From UBA7672 sp965229115 (GTDB lineage: Bacteria; Pseudomonadota; Alphaproteobacteria; Caulobacterales; Hyphomonadaceae), in contig CBDDIR010000003.1 in assembly GCA_965229115.1 (NCBI GenBank), positions 2,728,001 through 2,792,000 of the forward strand: DNA of 64,000 bases, given 5' to 3'. Shown in pieces: positions 7,809 to 15,505 of this stretch (its first letter is position 1; the number at the start of each line of letters is the position of its first letter). A model generated the notes under the pieces. The model saw only the letters and a program-made list of their open reading frames with translations. It was not told where the DNA came from and made no database searches. The position numbers and the translations under genes are program-made.

Positions 7809-9107
7809 CTACTGCGCGGTAGCCTTGGCGCGGGCGGCGGTGACGACTTCGGTGACAGCGTCAATGACGGGTTGGGGTTTCTCGCGCTGGATGCTGTGGC
7901 CGGCGCCTTCCACTGTGCGCGTGATGCCGATTGCGGACTGCGCGGCCATTTCGGCGTGCATGGTGGTCCAGATTGTCTTGAACATCGCCTTCGCCTCAGC
8001 GGGAATGTCTGGCGGGAAATCCTTGTCGTAGTCGCCGCGCGTGAGGACGATGAGCGGGAGATCGCCATAGGGTTTGGCGGCGGCTTTTATCTGGTTGGTG
8101 CTGACGACTGGCATGGAGGCGATTTCGGAGAGTGTGGCTTCGACGCGATCCGGGTCCTTGCCGCCGCATTTGCCGAAGATGGGATCCATGTCGTCGGGTG
8201 TTTGCGAGGGAGCGATGGAGTGGATGAGGCTGCGGATGCCGGTTGAGCATGTCTTCACCTGCTCTTCCGTGACCGTCTGGGATTCGATGAATGCTTTGGC
8301 GGCCGGCATGGCTGCGATGAAGCGCGCGTCCTGTCCGTCGCCGGAAGGATCGACGAGGACGAGGCCTGCGGTCTGGTCGCGGTGGAGGTTGGCGAACTGG
8401 CGGATGTGGTAGCTGGCGAGTGAGTGACCGACGAGGACGATGGGTGTCTGGATTTTCGCGGCGGTGAGGAAGGCTTCGATGTCGCCGACGACGGTGTTCA
8501 CGTCGCGGGGCAGCGGGCCGGGATCGCTTAGGCCGAAGCCGGCGCGCTCGAACATACAAGTCTGCGAGACCTTGCTGAGCGGTTCGAAGACGAGCTGCCA
8601 GGAGTTGAGCGAGGCGCCGGCGCCGTAGTCGAGCAGGATGGTCGGCGATCCCGTGCCGGCGCAGACATAGGTGAGCCAGCGGCCGTCAGCGAGCTTGATG
8701 AGGTTCTGCATCGCGCCGGCGGGCATGTCGGTTGTCTGTAGCGGCAGCTCGGTCTGCTTGCCGCCTTCGGTCCATTCGCCGATCCAGGCGCCCTTTTCGT
8801 CTTTCTGGGCGCGGAAGGCGGCGTTGATGTCGGGGATGACGAAGCCGAGTTCGGCGTCGGAGGAGTGGATGATGCGGATCGGATAGGAGGCGCTGTCGCC
8901 ATTGGGGCGGAGGAAGCCGCCGAGGCCGTATTGCGTCTGGTGGATGTTGAAGACGGCGCCTTTGGGGCCTGTGCCGGTGGAATACCAGGTGCTGGCGTAT
9001 TCGGGCGGCGGGGGAACCGCAGCGGGGGCGGCGGCTTCGGGAGGGGCCGGAGGCCCGCATGCGGCCAACAGGGCGACCAGCGCCGTTCCGGCGATCAAAT
9101 GCTTCAT
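7809..9107 (-). CDS. Alpha/beta hydrolase lipoprotein
   Basis: A 432-residue protein with a lipoprotein signal (ALVALLAAC) and a proline/alanine-rich linker. Residues ~38-120 form a beta-rich module (YSTGTGPKGAVFN through LPLQTTD) of the kind found in front of some esterases and beta-lactamases. An alpha/beta hydrolase domain follows, with oxyanion region LDYGAGASLNSW, nucleophile elbow VGHSLAS near residue 243, DPSGDG, and a C-terminal GAGHSIQ histidine. The ATG at 9107 begins the signal peptide. Substrate is unknown. The start is close to and divergent from uvrC. Confidence 0.78.
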   Translation of the reverse strand: MKHLIAGTALVALLAACGPPAPPEAAAPAAVPPPPEYASTWYSTGTGPKGAVFNIHQTQYGLGGFLRPNGDSASYPIRIIHSSDAELGFVIPDINAAFRAQKDEKGAWIGEWTEGGKQTELPLQTTDMPAGAMQNLIKLADGRWLTYVCAGTGSPTILLDYGAGASLNSWQLVFEPLSKVSQTCMFERAGFGLSDPGPLPRDVNTVVGDIEAFLTAAKIQTPIVLVGHSLASYHIRQFANLHRDQTAGLVLVDPSGDGQDARFIAAMPAAKAFIESQTVTEEQVKTCSTGIRSLIHSIAPSQTPDDMDPIFGKCGGKDPDRVEATLSEIASMPVVSTNQIKAAAKPYGDLPLIVLTRGDYDKDFPPDIPAEAKAMFKTIWTTMHAEMAAQSAIGITRTVEGAGHSIQREKPQPVIDAVTEVVTAARAKATAQ

Positions 9108-9205
9108 TTTGCCGTCCCCACGTCCATCGCCTGCTGACAGAGCATTATCAGCATGTCCGGGCAATGCCGTTTGAACCCGGCGGCGCGGCGCCTTACCTAT
9201 CCGGC

Positions 9206-11443
9206 ATGGAATCAGGCGATCCGGAAAATCAGGACGACCTGCCAGAGGGTGTGACCGAAGACCTTCCCGAAGACCTCAGCGATGAGGCGGGGAATGAGGA
9301 CGAGCTGCCCGCGGCAGAGATCGAGATGGAACCGGAGGAGATTTCCTCCGGCGTCGACATGCATGCGACGGACGGCGCCAAGAAGCGCGTGTCCGGGCCG
9401 GACATCATCCGGGATCATGTGACCCGCCTGCCCGGCAAGCCGGGCGTCTATCGCATGTTCGGCGAGACGGGCGAGCTTCTGTATGTCGGCAAGGCGCGGA
9501 ACCTGAAGGCGCGGGTTTCGAACTACGCCAAGATCGGCGGGCAGACGCAACGCATCGCGCGGATGATCTCGCTGACGCGATCCATGGAATTCGTGGTTAC
9601 GGCGAGCGAGACGGAAGCGCTGCTGCTGGAAGCGAACCTGATCAAGCGGTTGAAGCCGCGGTTCAACATCATCCTGCGGGACGACAAGAGTTTCCCGCAC
9701 ATTCTGATCCGCGAAGACCATGAAGCTCCGCAGGCGCTGAAGCATCGCGGCGCGAAGCGGATCAAAGGACAGTATTTCGGGCCGTTCGCTTCGGCCGGCG
9801 CGGTCGATCATACGCTGGACACGTTGCAGAAGGCGTTCCTGCTGCGGACCTGCACCGACAATATCTACGCCACGCGTTCGCGGCCGTGCATGTTGCACCA
9901 GATGGGGCGGTGTTCGGCGCCGTGCGTGGGGCTGATCCCGCTGGATGAATATCGCGATCTGGTGCGTGAGGCTGAACGCTTCCTCAATGGCGATGCCGAG
10001 ACGTTGCAGGAGCAGCTAGTGGCGCAGATGGAGCGCGCGGCGGCGAACACGGATTACGAGCGGGCGGCGGCGTTGCGCGATCGCATCCGTGCGCTTTCCT
10101 CCGTGCGCCAGTCGCAGAGCGTGAACCCAGACAATCTGGTGGAGGCGGATGTGTTCGCCATTCACTCGGAGGCTGGGCAATCGGCCGTGCAGGCCTTCTT
10201 CTTCCGGGCAGGCCAGAACTGGGGCGCCACGGTGTGGTATCCCAAGCACGATCGCGACGACACGCCTGAGCAGGTGCTGACGGCGTTCATCGCGCAGTTC
10301 TATGACGACAAGCCTGTGCCGAAGCTGATCCTGCTGAACACCGAGATCGAAGAGCCGGAACTGATGACGGATGCGCTTGAGCTGAAGGCCGAGCACAAGG
10401 TCGAGATCCGCACACCGCAGCGTGGGGAGAAGCGCGGCATTGTGGAACAGGCGCAGCTGAATGCGCGCGAGGCGCTGGGCCGGAAGCTGGCGGATACGCA
10501 GAGCCAGGCGAAGATTTTCGCCGCCGTGCAGAAAGTGTTCGACCTGGCCGAGCCGCCCAAGCGCATCGAGGTGTACGACAACAGCCACATCATGGGTACG
10601 AACATGGTGGGCGGCATGGTGGTGGCGGGGCCCGAAGGGTTCGAGAAGAACTCGTACCGCAAGTTCAACATCAAGGACGAAGAGCTCGAGCCGGGCGACG
10701 ACTACGGCATGATGCGCGAAGTGATGCGGCGAAGGTTTGCGCGGCTGAGGAAGGAATATGAGGAGCTGAATGCTCCTGCGCCTGCTGATGTAGCGACAAA
10801 CACCGATGTAGCGGCGGGTGACCCCCTCCCCCTTGTGGGGAGGGGCGCAGGGGTGGGGGGCGGTGCAGCGAGTGCGGACGCTTCGGACACCTCGAATGCG
10901 GAGCAGCCCCCCACCCCTACCCCTCCCCACGAGGGGGAGGGGCAGCGAAAAGCTGTCAGCTCGCCCAATGGCAGGAAGCCGGATGCTTGGCCCGATCTCG
11001 TGTTGATCGACGGTGGACTTGGACAGCTCGCTGCTGCGCGCGAGGCTATTGCGGCGCTGGGCTTTGCGCCGGGTGAGTTGAACCTTGTGGCGATTGCCAA
11101 GGGGCCGGATCGGAATGCGGGGCGGGAACAGTTCTTCCGGCCGAACCGGGCGCCGTTCCAGCTGCCGCCGAACGATCCGGCGCTGTATTACCTGCAGCGC
11201 CTGCGCGACGAGGCGCACCGGTGGGCGATTGGCGCGCACAGGGCGAAGCGCTCTGCGGCGATGACGGGGCAGAACCCGCTGGACGAGATCACGGGCGTTG
11301 GCGTGCGGCGCAAGAAGGCCCTGCTCCACCGCTTTGGCTCAGCCAAGGGCGTGAGCCGCGCGACTGTGGCGGACCTGCAGACGGTTGAAGGCGTCAACGA
11401 AGCGCTGGCGAAGCGGATCTACGATTTCTTCCACAATGGTTGA
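9206..11443 (+). CDS. uvrC: Excinuclease ABC subunit C, with an in-frame palindromic insertion
   Basis: A 745-residue UvrC of nucleotide excision repair, which makes both incisions at UvrB-bound lesions. Domains in order are an acidic N-terminal extension (residues 1-60), a GIY-YIG nuclease (PGVYRMF...LLYVGKA, ~72-150), a UvrBC-binding helix pair (~265-300), an RNase H-like nuclease (YDNSHIMGTNMVGGMVV, ~450 on, continuing with WPDLVLIDGGLGQL) and tandem helix-hairpin-helix repeats (~690-745). Between residues ~540 and 580, inside the RNase H-like domain, a palindromic repeat is translated as PLPLVGRGAGVGGG...PPTPTPPHEGEG. It keeps frame and probably forms a disordered loop. An ATG at 9164 is an alternative start. 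Confidence 0.93.
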   Translation: MESGDPENQDDLPEGVTEDLPEDLSDEAGNEDELPAAEIEMEPEEISSGVDMHATDGAKKRVSGPDIIRDHVTRLPGKPGVYRMFGETGELLYVGKARNLKARVSNYAKIGGQTQRIARMISLTRSMEFVVTASETEALLLEANLIKRLKPRFNIILRDDKSFPHILIREDHEAPQALKHRGAKRIKGQYFGPFASAGAVDHTLDTLQKAFLLRTCTDNIYATRSRPCMLHQMGRCSAPCVGLIPLDEYRDLVREAERFLNGDAETLQEQLVAQMERAAANTDYERAAALRDRIRALSSVRQSQSVNPDNLVEADVFAIHSEAGQSAVQAFFFRAGQNWGATVWYPKHDRDDTPEQVLTAFIAQFYDDKPVPKLILLNTEIEEPELMTDALELKAEHKVEIRTPQRGEKRGIVEQAQLNAREALGRKLADTQSQAKIFAAVQKVFDLAEPPKRIEVYDNSHIMGTNMVGGMVVAGPEGFEKNSYRKFNIKDEELEPGDDYGMMREVMRRRFARLRKEYEELNAPAPADVATNTDVAAGDPLPLVGRGAGVGGGAASADASDTSNAEQPPTPTPPHEGEGQRKAVSSPNGRKPDAWPDLVLIDGGLGQLAAAREAIAALGFAPGELNLVAIAKGPDRNAGREQFFRPNRAPFQLPPNDPALYYLQRLRDEAHRWAIGAHRAKRSAAMTGQNPLDEITGVGVRRKKALLHRFGSAKGVSRATVADLQTVEGVNEALAKRIYDFFHNG
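10823..10943. repeat. P5 palindromic element inserted in frame inside uvrC
   Basis: Arms CCCCTCCCCCTTGTGGGGAG... and ...CCCCACGAGGGGGAGGGG, together with GGGGTGGGGGGC / GCCCCCCACCCC, are inverse complements around a ~45-base centre. The whole unit is open in the uvrC frame and adds about 40 residues at a place where UvrC proteins normally have a short linker. Confidence 0.85.
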
Positions 11444-11461
11444 GTGGTCTGAGGTTGAGCG

Positions 11462-12781
11462 CTAGCTCGCCTTTGTAGGATCCAGCACCGTGGCGTCGAT
11501 GGCGCGCAGCTGGCTGATGCAGGCATGCGCCGACAGGTAGGTGACGCCGCGCAACAACCTGACGGGCGGCGTCGACTCCATCAACACCTTTGCCTCGGCG
11601 AGCCCGAGGCCGGTGAACTCGCGGATGATCTTGACCACGTCGATACGGCGCGGGCCGGTCGCGAGCATGACGACGTCGAAGCTCTGGTCTTCGTCGGCGG
11701 CCGGCTCTTCCTCCGGACTATCAGGCGCAATCTGCGTGGCGGCCTCCTGATAGATCAGCGATGGCGCTTTCGAGGCTAATGTCCGCGAGCGGACCTGCTC
11801 CCATTTCTCCAGCAGCGACGCGATGTCGTCATACATCATGATCGCGTCGTCTCGCAGAGGCGCTGCGTGCACAAACAGGCTCATGCCGATGGGAAGGTCG
11901 TACTCTTCGGCGATGGCCAGCAGCAGAGCGCGCTTGTTTTCATCACTTATGTCGTCCGAGATCGACACGCCTTGCGACACGGTCGGCAGGAGCTGGCAGT
12001 AGTCTCCGGTCAGCGCGACGTAGGTGGACAGGCCGGCTCCACCACCCATGTCTTCACCCGTGATCTGCACAAGCAGGATCTGGCGACGCTTGATCACATC
12101 CTCGAGTTTATAGGCGTCCTGCCGGATCGTGTAGCGGTCGCCCGTCCATGTTCTCTCGCCATCGAGGAGCGCGTTCCGTTGTTCAACGGAGAGCTGGAAA
12201 TAGTCCGGGTGGATTTGAGCGAGGTGGAGGTGCCCGGGTTGGGCGCCGGCATAATCGATGCGTGCAATCTGCCAGCGTTGATCGATCTCCATGACCTTCG
12301 CGAGATAAATGTCGCCGAAGAAGGCGGGCTCGTCCGAGGGCGCTTCTGCGCTGTCCTCCTTCTCGCCGTCGCCATCCTCCGGGACAATTACGGCCGGCGC
12401 AGGGAATGCGCGGAGGAGTTGCGTGGTGGTGGCGTCTGCATCGCTCCATGGGATCTGGTGGCGGACGCCGAGATAGTAGTGGAGGTTGTCGGAGGGGGTT
12501 GTGGCGCTGACGATGACGGGGGCGATGGTCTTGCGGTGCTGGCCGGCGAGCTGGACTTCCTGCAGCACGTCGGGGCTGTCGTTGGCGGCGGGGGTGACGA
12601 TGAGGACGAGGCCGTCGCAGTTGCGGATGGCGGCGACGATCTGGCCGGGATAGGGCGTGCCGGGTTTTACGTCTCGCGGGGCGATCCAGCAGGTATGGCC
12701 TTCGGCTTCCAGCGCTGCGGCGAGCGGCTGGGCGATGGCGGCGCCGTCGCGACTGGAGTGCGATATGAAGAGAGTGGCCAC
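11462..12781 (-). CDS. TIR domain / RNase E-like RNA-binding module / ribosomal L7/L12 C-terminal domain fusion
   Basis: A 439-residue cytoplasmic protein with three recognisable parts. Residues 1-125 are a TIR domain (LFISHSSRDG, CWIAPRDVKPG, a candidate catalytic Glu75 in LQEVQLAG). Residues ~155-346 match the S1 and 5'-sensor portion of RNase E/G (FFGDIYLAKV, LSTYVALTGDYCQLLPT, LPIGMSLFV, APSLIYQE). The DNase I-like catalytic domain is absent, and the sensor Arg-Thr pair of RNase E reads His305-Ala306. Residues 367-433 match the L7/L12 C-terminal domain without gaps (FDVVMLATG, FTGLGLAEAK); Lys384, Arg387 and Lys398 correspond to the factor-binding Lys70, Arg73 and Lys84. The start is GTG with GGGAGGA upstream. 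It lies behind a lipoprotein gene on the same strand and converges on uvrC. Function is unproven. Confidence 0.85.
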   Translation of the reverse strand: MATLFISHSSRDGAAIAQPLAAALEAEGHTCWIAPRDVKPGTPYPGQIVAAIRNCDGLVLIVTPAANDSPDVLQEVQLAGQHRKTIAPVIVSATTPSDNLHYYLGVRHQIPWSDADATTTQLLRAFPAPAVIVPEDGDGEKEDSAEAPSDEPAFFGDIYLAKVMEIDQRWQIARIDYAGAQPGHLHLAQIHPDYFQLSVEQRNALLDGERTWTGDRYTIRQDAYKLEDVIKRRQILLVQITGEDMGGGAGLSTYVALTGDYCQLLPTVSQGVSISDDISDENKRALLLAIAEEYDLPIGMSLFVHAAPLRDDAIMMYDDIASLLEKWEQVRSRTLASKAPSLIYQEAATQIAPDSPEEEPAADEDQSFDVVMLATGPRRIDVVKIIREFTGLGLAEAKVLMESTPPVRLLRGVTYLSAHACISQLRAIDATVLDPTKAS

Positions 12782-12842
12782 GGTCGTCCTCCCAACGCGC
12801 GCGATGCTAGCGGCGTTGGGCGGGTGCGCCTAGGGGCGGCGG

Positions 12843-13391
12843 CTAGAGGCGACCGTTGAAGGCGAACTTGTCGAAGGCTTTCGTTGCGGGGTCGTATTCG
12901 ACGCCGAAGGTGATCGTGCCACCGTCACAGATCATGACAGGTTCATTGGTCCAGAGGCCGCGGCCGGGACGGCCAGCGCCCTGATCGCGCTCGACCACGG
13001 AGCCCTGCACGCCATTGATGTAGATGATCTGCTTTCCGTCGATCAGCAGGCCGGCATACTGGCGGTAATAGTCCTGCGGCTTGGCGCCTGCATTGGGGAC
13101 GGCTTTCAGGTTTGTCTCGATCTCCTCGCCGAGGGCGAATTCGAGATCGGCGATCATGGCCTTGCCGGGCGTCCACGTGCCGGTGACCGGGCCGGGGGAT
13201 TTGCGCGAGCACTGGCGGGCCAGACGCTCGACCTTGTTCAGCGGCAGGATGGCGCCCTTGGCGGGGTCGAGCTGCACGATCGGCACGGGCGGGGCTTCGG
13301 GCGTGGAAACTTCTGCCGGAGGCGCAACGGCTTGTGAGCAGGCGGCGGCCGCGCCCATGACCAGCAGGATAGCGATAGTTCTGAGTTGCAT
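12843..13391 (-). CDS. Hypothetical lipoprotein
   Basis: A 182-residue protein with a lipoprotein signal (LLVMGAAAAC) and a proline-rich linker after it. The mature part has no family I recognise. It contains WTPGKAMIADLEFALGEEI and a C-terminal TITFGVEYDPATKAFDKF stretch that suggests a small beta-rich fold, and two cysteines (in RQCSRK and MICDGG) that could form a disulfide. The ATG at 13391 is preferred because AGAGGG precedes it and the signal peptide then starts at once. It is 61 bases upstream of the TIR fusion gene on the same strand, so the two may be co-transcribed. Confidence 0.65.
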   Translation of the reverse strand: MQLRTIAILLVMGAAAACSQAVAPPAEVSTPEAPPVPIVQLDPAKGAILPLNKVERLARQCSRKSPGPVTGTWTPGKAMIADLEFALGEEIETNLKAVPNAGAKPQDYYRQYAGLLIDGKQIIYINGVQGSVVERDQGAGRPGRGLWTNEPVMICDGGTITFGVEYDPATKAFDKFAFNGRL

Positions 13392-13592
13392 TTCGGCCCT
13401 CTTCCCGATGGGCATGACTTAGAGCGGACGCGCAGAATGGCGAGGGGTTTTGCGGAGACAGAACGCCGCTGTTTATAAGCCGGAATCAGGGGCTTCCGGC
13501 CTGCCACATTCAGGGCCCATTCATGGGCGATCCGTCAAAGCTGGCGGGTAGCTCCCAACGTATCGAGTCCACCTTTTCGAGTCGGGGATATC

Positions 13593-14213
13593 TTGAAGCG
13601 TCCTGTTCTCCTCTCCCTCGCGGCGATGCTTGCGATTGGCGCTCCGGTGACGGCGCAGACGGCGTCGAACACGGCCGGCGCCAGCGCGGTCAGCACGCGC
13701 CCCGCCCCTGCGCCGACGGGCGCGCATGCCATGCTGGTCGACTTCACGCATGGCTTCATGACCATCCAGGCAGAATACGCCTCCAACATCCTGACCGAGA
13801 CATTCGCTTCGGCCCTGCAACGCTCGCGCGACAACCTGCGGCCGGGCGGCAAGCCGATCCCCGAGGAAGTGAAGAAGGGCCTGATCCCGTTCTATTCTCC
13901 CGAGGCGCTGGAGAATGTGCGCTATGTGATCGGCGACACCAGCCCGTCTGGCGTGGCGGGCTTTGCGATCCGCAATGGCAACGCTGCTGCTGTGACCTTG
14001 ATCGACACGGTGGTGTTCAAGGACGAGAGCTATGTCGGCAGCCTAGCGCTGTGGGCGCATGAGCTGCATCACGTCCAGCAGTACACGGAATGGGGCGTCT
14101 CGGGCTTTGCCGCGCGCTATGCCTATGCCTGGCGCGATGTCGAGGCGGAGGCGGGTGAGCGGGCGAAGGAATTCGTCGCCTGGTATCGCGATCGCCAGGC
14201 CGCGAGGCAGTAG
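13593..14213 (+). CDS. Secreted DUF4157-like putative metalloprotease-fold protein
   Basis: A 206-residue protein beginning with TTG after a GGGGAT ribosome-binding site. Starting here gives an intact signal peptide (MKRPVLLSLAAMLAIGAPVTA). The mature part has the DUF4157-like arrangement: a segment VRYVIGD, a hydrophobic strand AAAVTLIDTVVF, and the zinc-type motif WAHELHHVQQY at residues 154-164. In the family this HExxH-like helix is found in proteins linked to extracellular contractile injection systems and toxins, but no such genes are seen nearby. A secreted peptidase or peptidase-derived domain is likely. A stand-alone copy this short is unusual. Confidence 0.65.
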   Translation: MKRPVLLSLAAMLAIGAPVTAQTASNTAGASAVSTRPAPAPTGAHAMLVDFTHGFMTIQAEYASNILTETFASALQRSRDNLRPGGKPIPEEVKKGLIPFYSPEALENVRYVIGDTSPSGVAGFAIRNGNAAAVTLIDTVVFKDESYVGSLALWAHELHHVQQYTEWGVSGFAARYAYAWRDVEAEAGERAKEFVAWYRDRQAARQ

Positions 14214-14267
14214 CTTTCCCTTCCTGAAGAATTGTCGGAATGTCGGCGCCCGAACAGGAAGCGCTGC

Positions 14268-15302
14268 ATGACCGAAGCCATCATCGATCCCGACCTGCCG
14301 ATCATCGATCCGCACCACCATCTGTGGGATCGCCGGCCGGTGATGCACCTGATCCCGCCGCCGGTTCATGGCTTCGATCACATCAGCTTCCGCAAAGGCC
14401 ACTACCTGCTCGACCAGCTGCTGGAAGATACCGGCTCGGGCCACAACATCGTGGCGACGGTCTATCTCGAATGCCGCTCGATGTATCGCGCCGATGGGCC
14501 GAACGAGATGAAGCCGGTGGGCGAGACGGAGTTCGTCAACGGTGTCGCGGCGATGGCGGCGAGCGGGCTCTATGGCAAGACGCTGGCGTGTGCGGGCATC
14601 GTCTCGACTGCCGAGCTGCTGATGGGCGCCGACGTTGGCCGCGTGCTGGATGCGCATGCGGCTGCGGGCGGCGCGCGCTTCAAGGGCATTCGCCGCTCGA
14701 CCTCGTTCGATGCCGATCCGGATGTTCTGGGGCCGCTGGCCCGCAATCCGGCCGGCGTGCTGATGGAGCCGAAATTCCGCGAGGGCTTTGCCGAGCTGGG
14801 CAAGCGCGGCCTGTCGTTCGATGCGTGGATGATGGAGCCGCAACTGCCGGAGCTGATCGATCTGGCGCGACAATTCCCGGAGACGCCGATCGTGCTGGAT
14901 CACGTCGGCACGCCGCTGGGCGTGGCCAGCTACAAGGGCCGCCTGCCTGAGCGCTTCAACATCTGGCGCGAAAATATCCGCGAGCTGGCGAAAAGCCTGA
15001 ACGTGCATGTGAAACTCGGCGGCCTCGCCATGCCGTTCTGCAACTTCCCCTCCATGCTGTCGGAGCCCCGCGCGCCCTCCACGCAACTGGCGCAGGAATG
15101 GGGCCCCTACATCGAAACGTGCATCGAGGCGTTCGGGGCCAAGCGCGCGATGTTCGAGAGCAACTTCCCGGTCGATGAGGTGAGCTGCGATTATCCGACG
15201 CTCTGGAACGCGCTGAAGCTGATCGCGAAGGGCGCGAGCAAGGACGAGAAGCATGAGTTGTTCTTTGGGACGGCGAACCGGTTCTATCGGTTGGGGTTGT
15301 AA
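14268..15302 (+). CDS. Amidohydrolase-family (TIM-barrel) metal-dependent hydrolase
   Basis: A 344-residue enzyme of the amidohydrolase-2 type. The N-terminal metal motif IIDPHHHLWD, a central KGIRRS lysine/arginine segment, LDHVGTP (~residue 212), and the C-terminal MFESNFPVDEVSCDYP with its metal-ligand region are all present. Relatives hydrolyse lactones or decarboxylate aromatic acids. The ATG at 14268 has AGGAAG seven bases upstream. A P1 palindrome separates it from the acyl-CoA dehydrogenase gene that follows on the same strand. Confidence 0.82.
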   Translation: MTEAIIDPDLPIIDPHHHLWDRRPVMHLIPPPVHGFDHISFRKGHYLLDQLLEDTGSGHNIVATVYLECRSMYRADGPNEMKPVGETEFVNGVAAMAASGLYGKTLACAGIVSTAELLMGADVGRVLDAHAAAGGARFKGIRRSTSFDADPDVLGPLARNPAGVLMEPKFREGFAELGKRGLSFDAWMMEPQLPELIDLARQFPETPIVLDHVGTPLGVASYKGRLPERFNIWRENIRELAKSLNVHVKLGGLAMPFCNFPSMLSEPRAPSTQLAQEWGPYIETCIEAFGAKRAMFESNFPVDEVSCDYPTLWNALKLIAKGASKDEKHELFFGTANRFYRLGL

Positions 15303-15307
15303 GCCTA

Positions 15308-15433
15308 CGCGCTCGTGGTTCGACGAACGGCGGCTGCGCCGCCTGCTCACCATGAGCGCTAAATCACCGCTTGCCCTGTAGCGCTCATCCTGAGCAGCGC
15401 ACAAAGTGCGCGTCCGTCGAAGGACGAGCGCGT
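15308..15433. repeat. P1 composite palindrome, copy 2 (left arm degenerate)
   Basis: Right arm TAGCGCTCATCCTGAGCAG plus CGTCCGTCGAAGGACGAGCG is intact. The left arm carries several changes (GTGGTTCGACGAACGG) but still pairs in outline. It sits between two genes on the same strand. Confidence 0.75.
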
Positions 15434-15505
15434 CGCCACTTCCCTTCCCCAAATCGCGGGTCCATCCTCAACCCATCCGGCGCAGATCGGACGGGAGATG
15501 GAACC

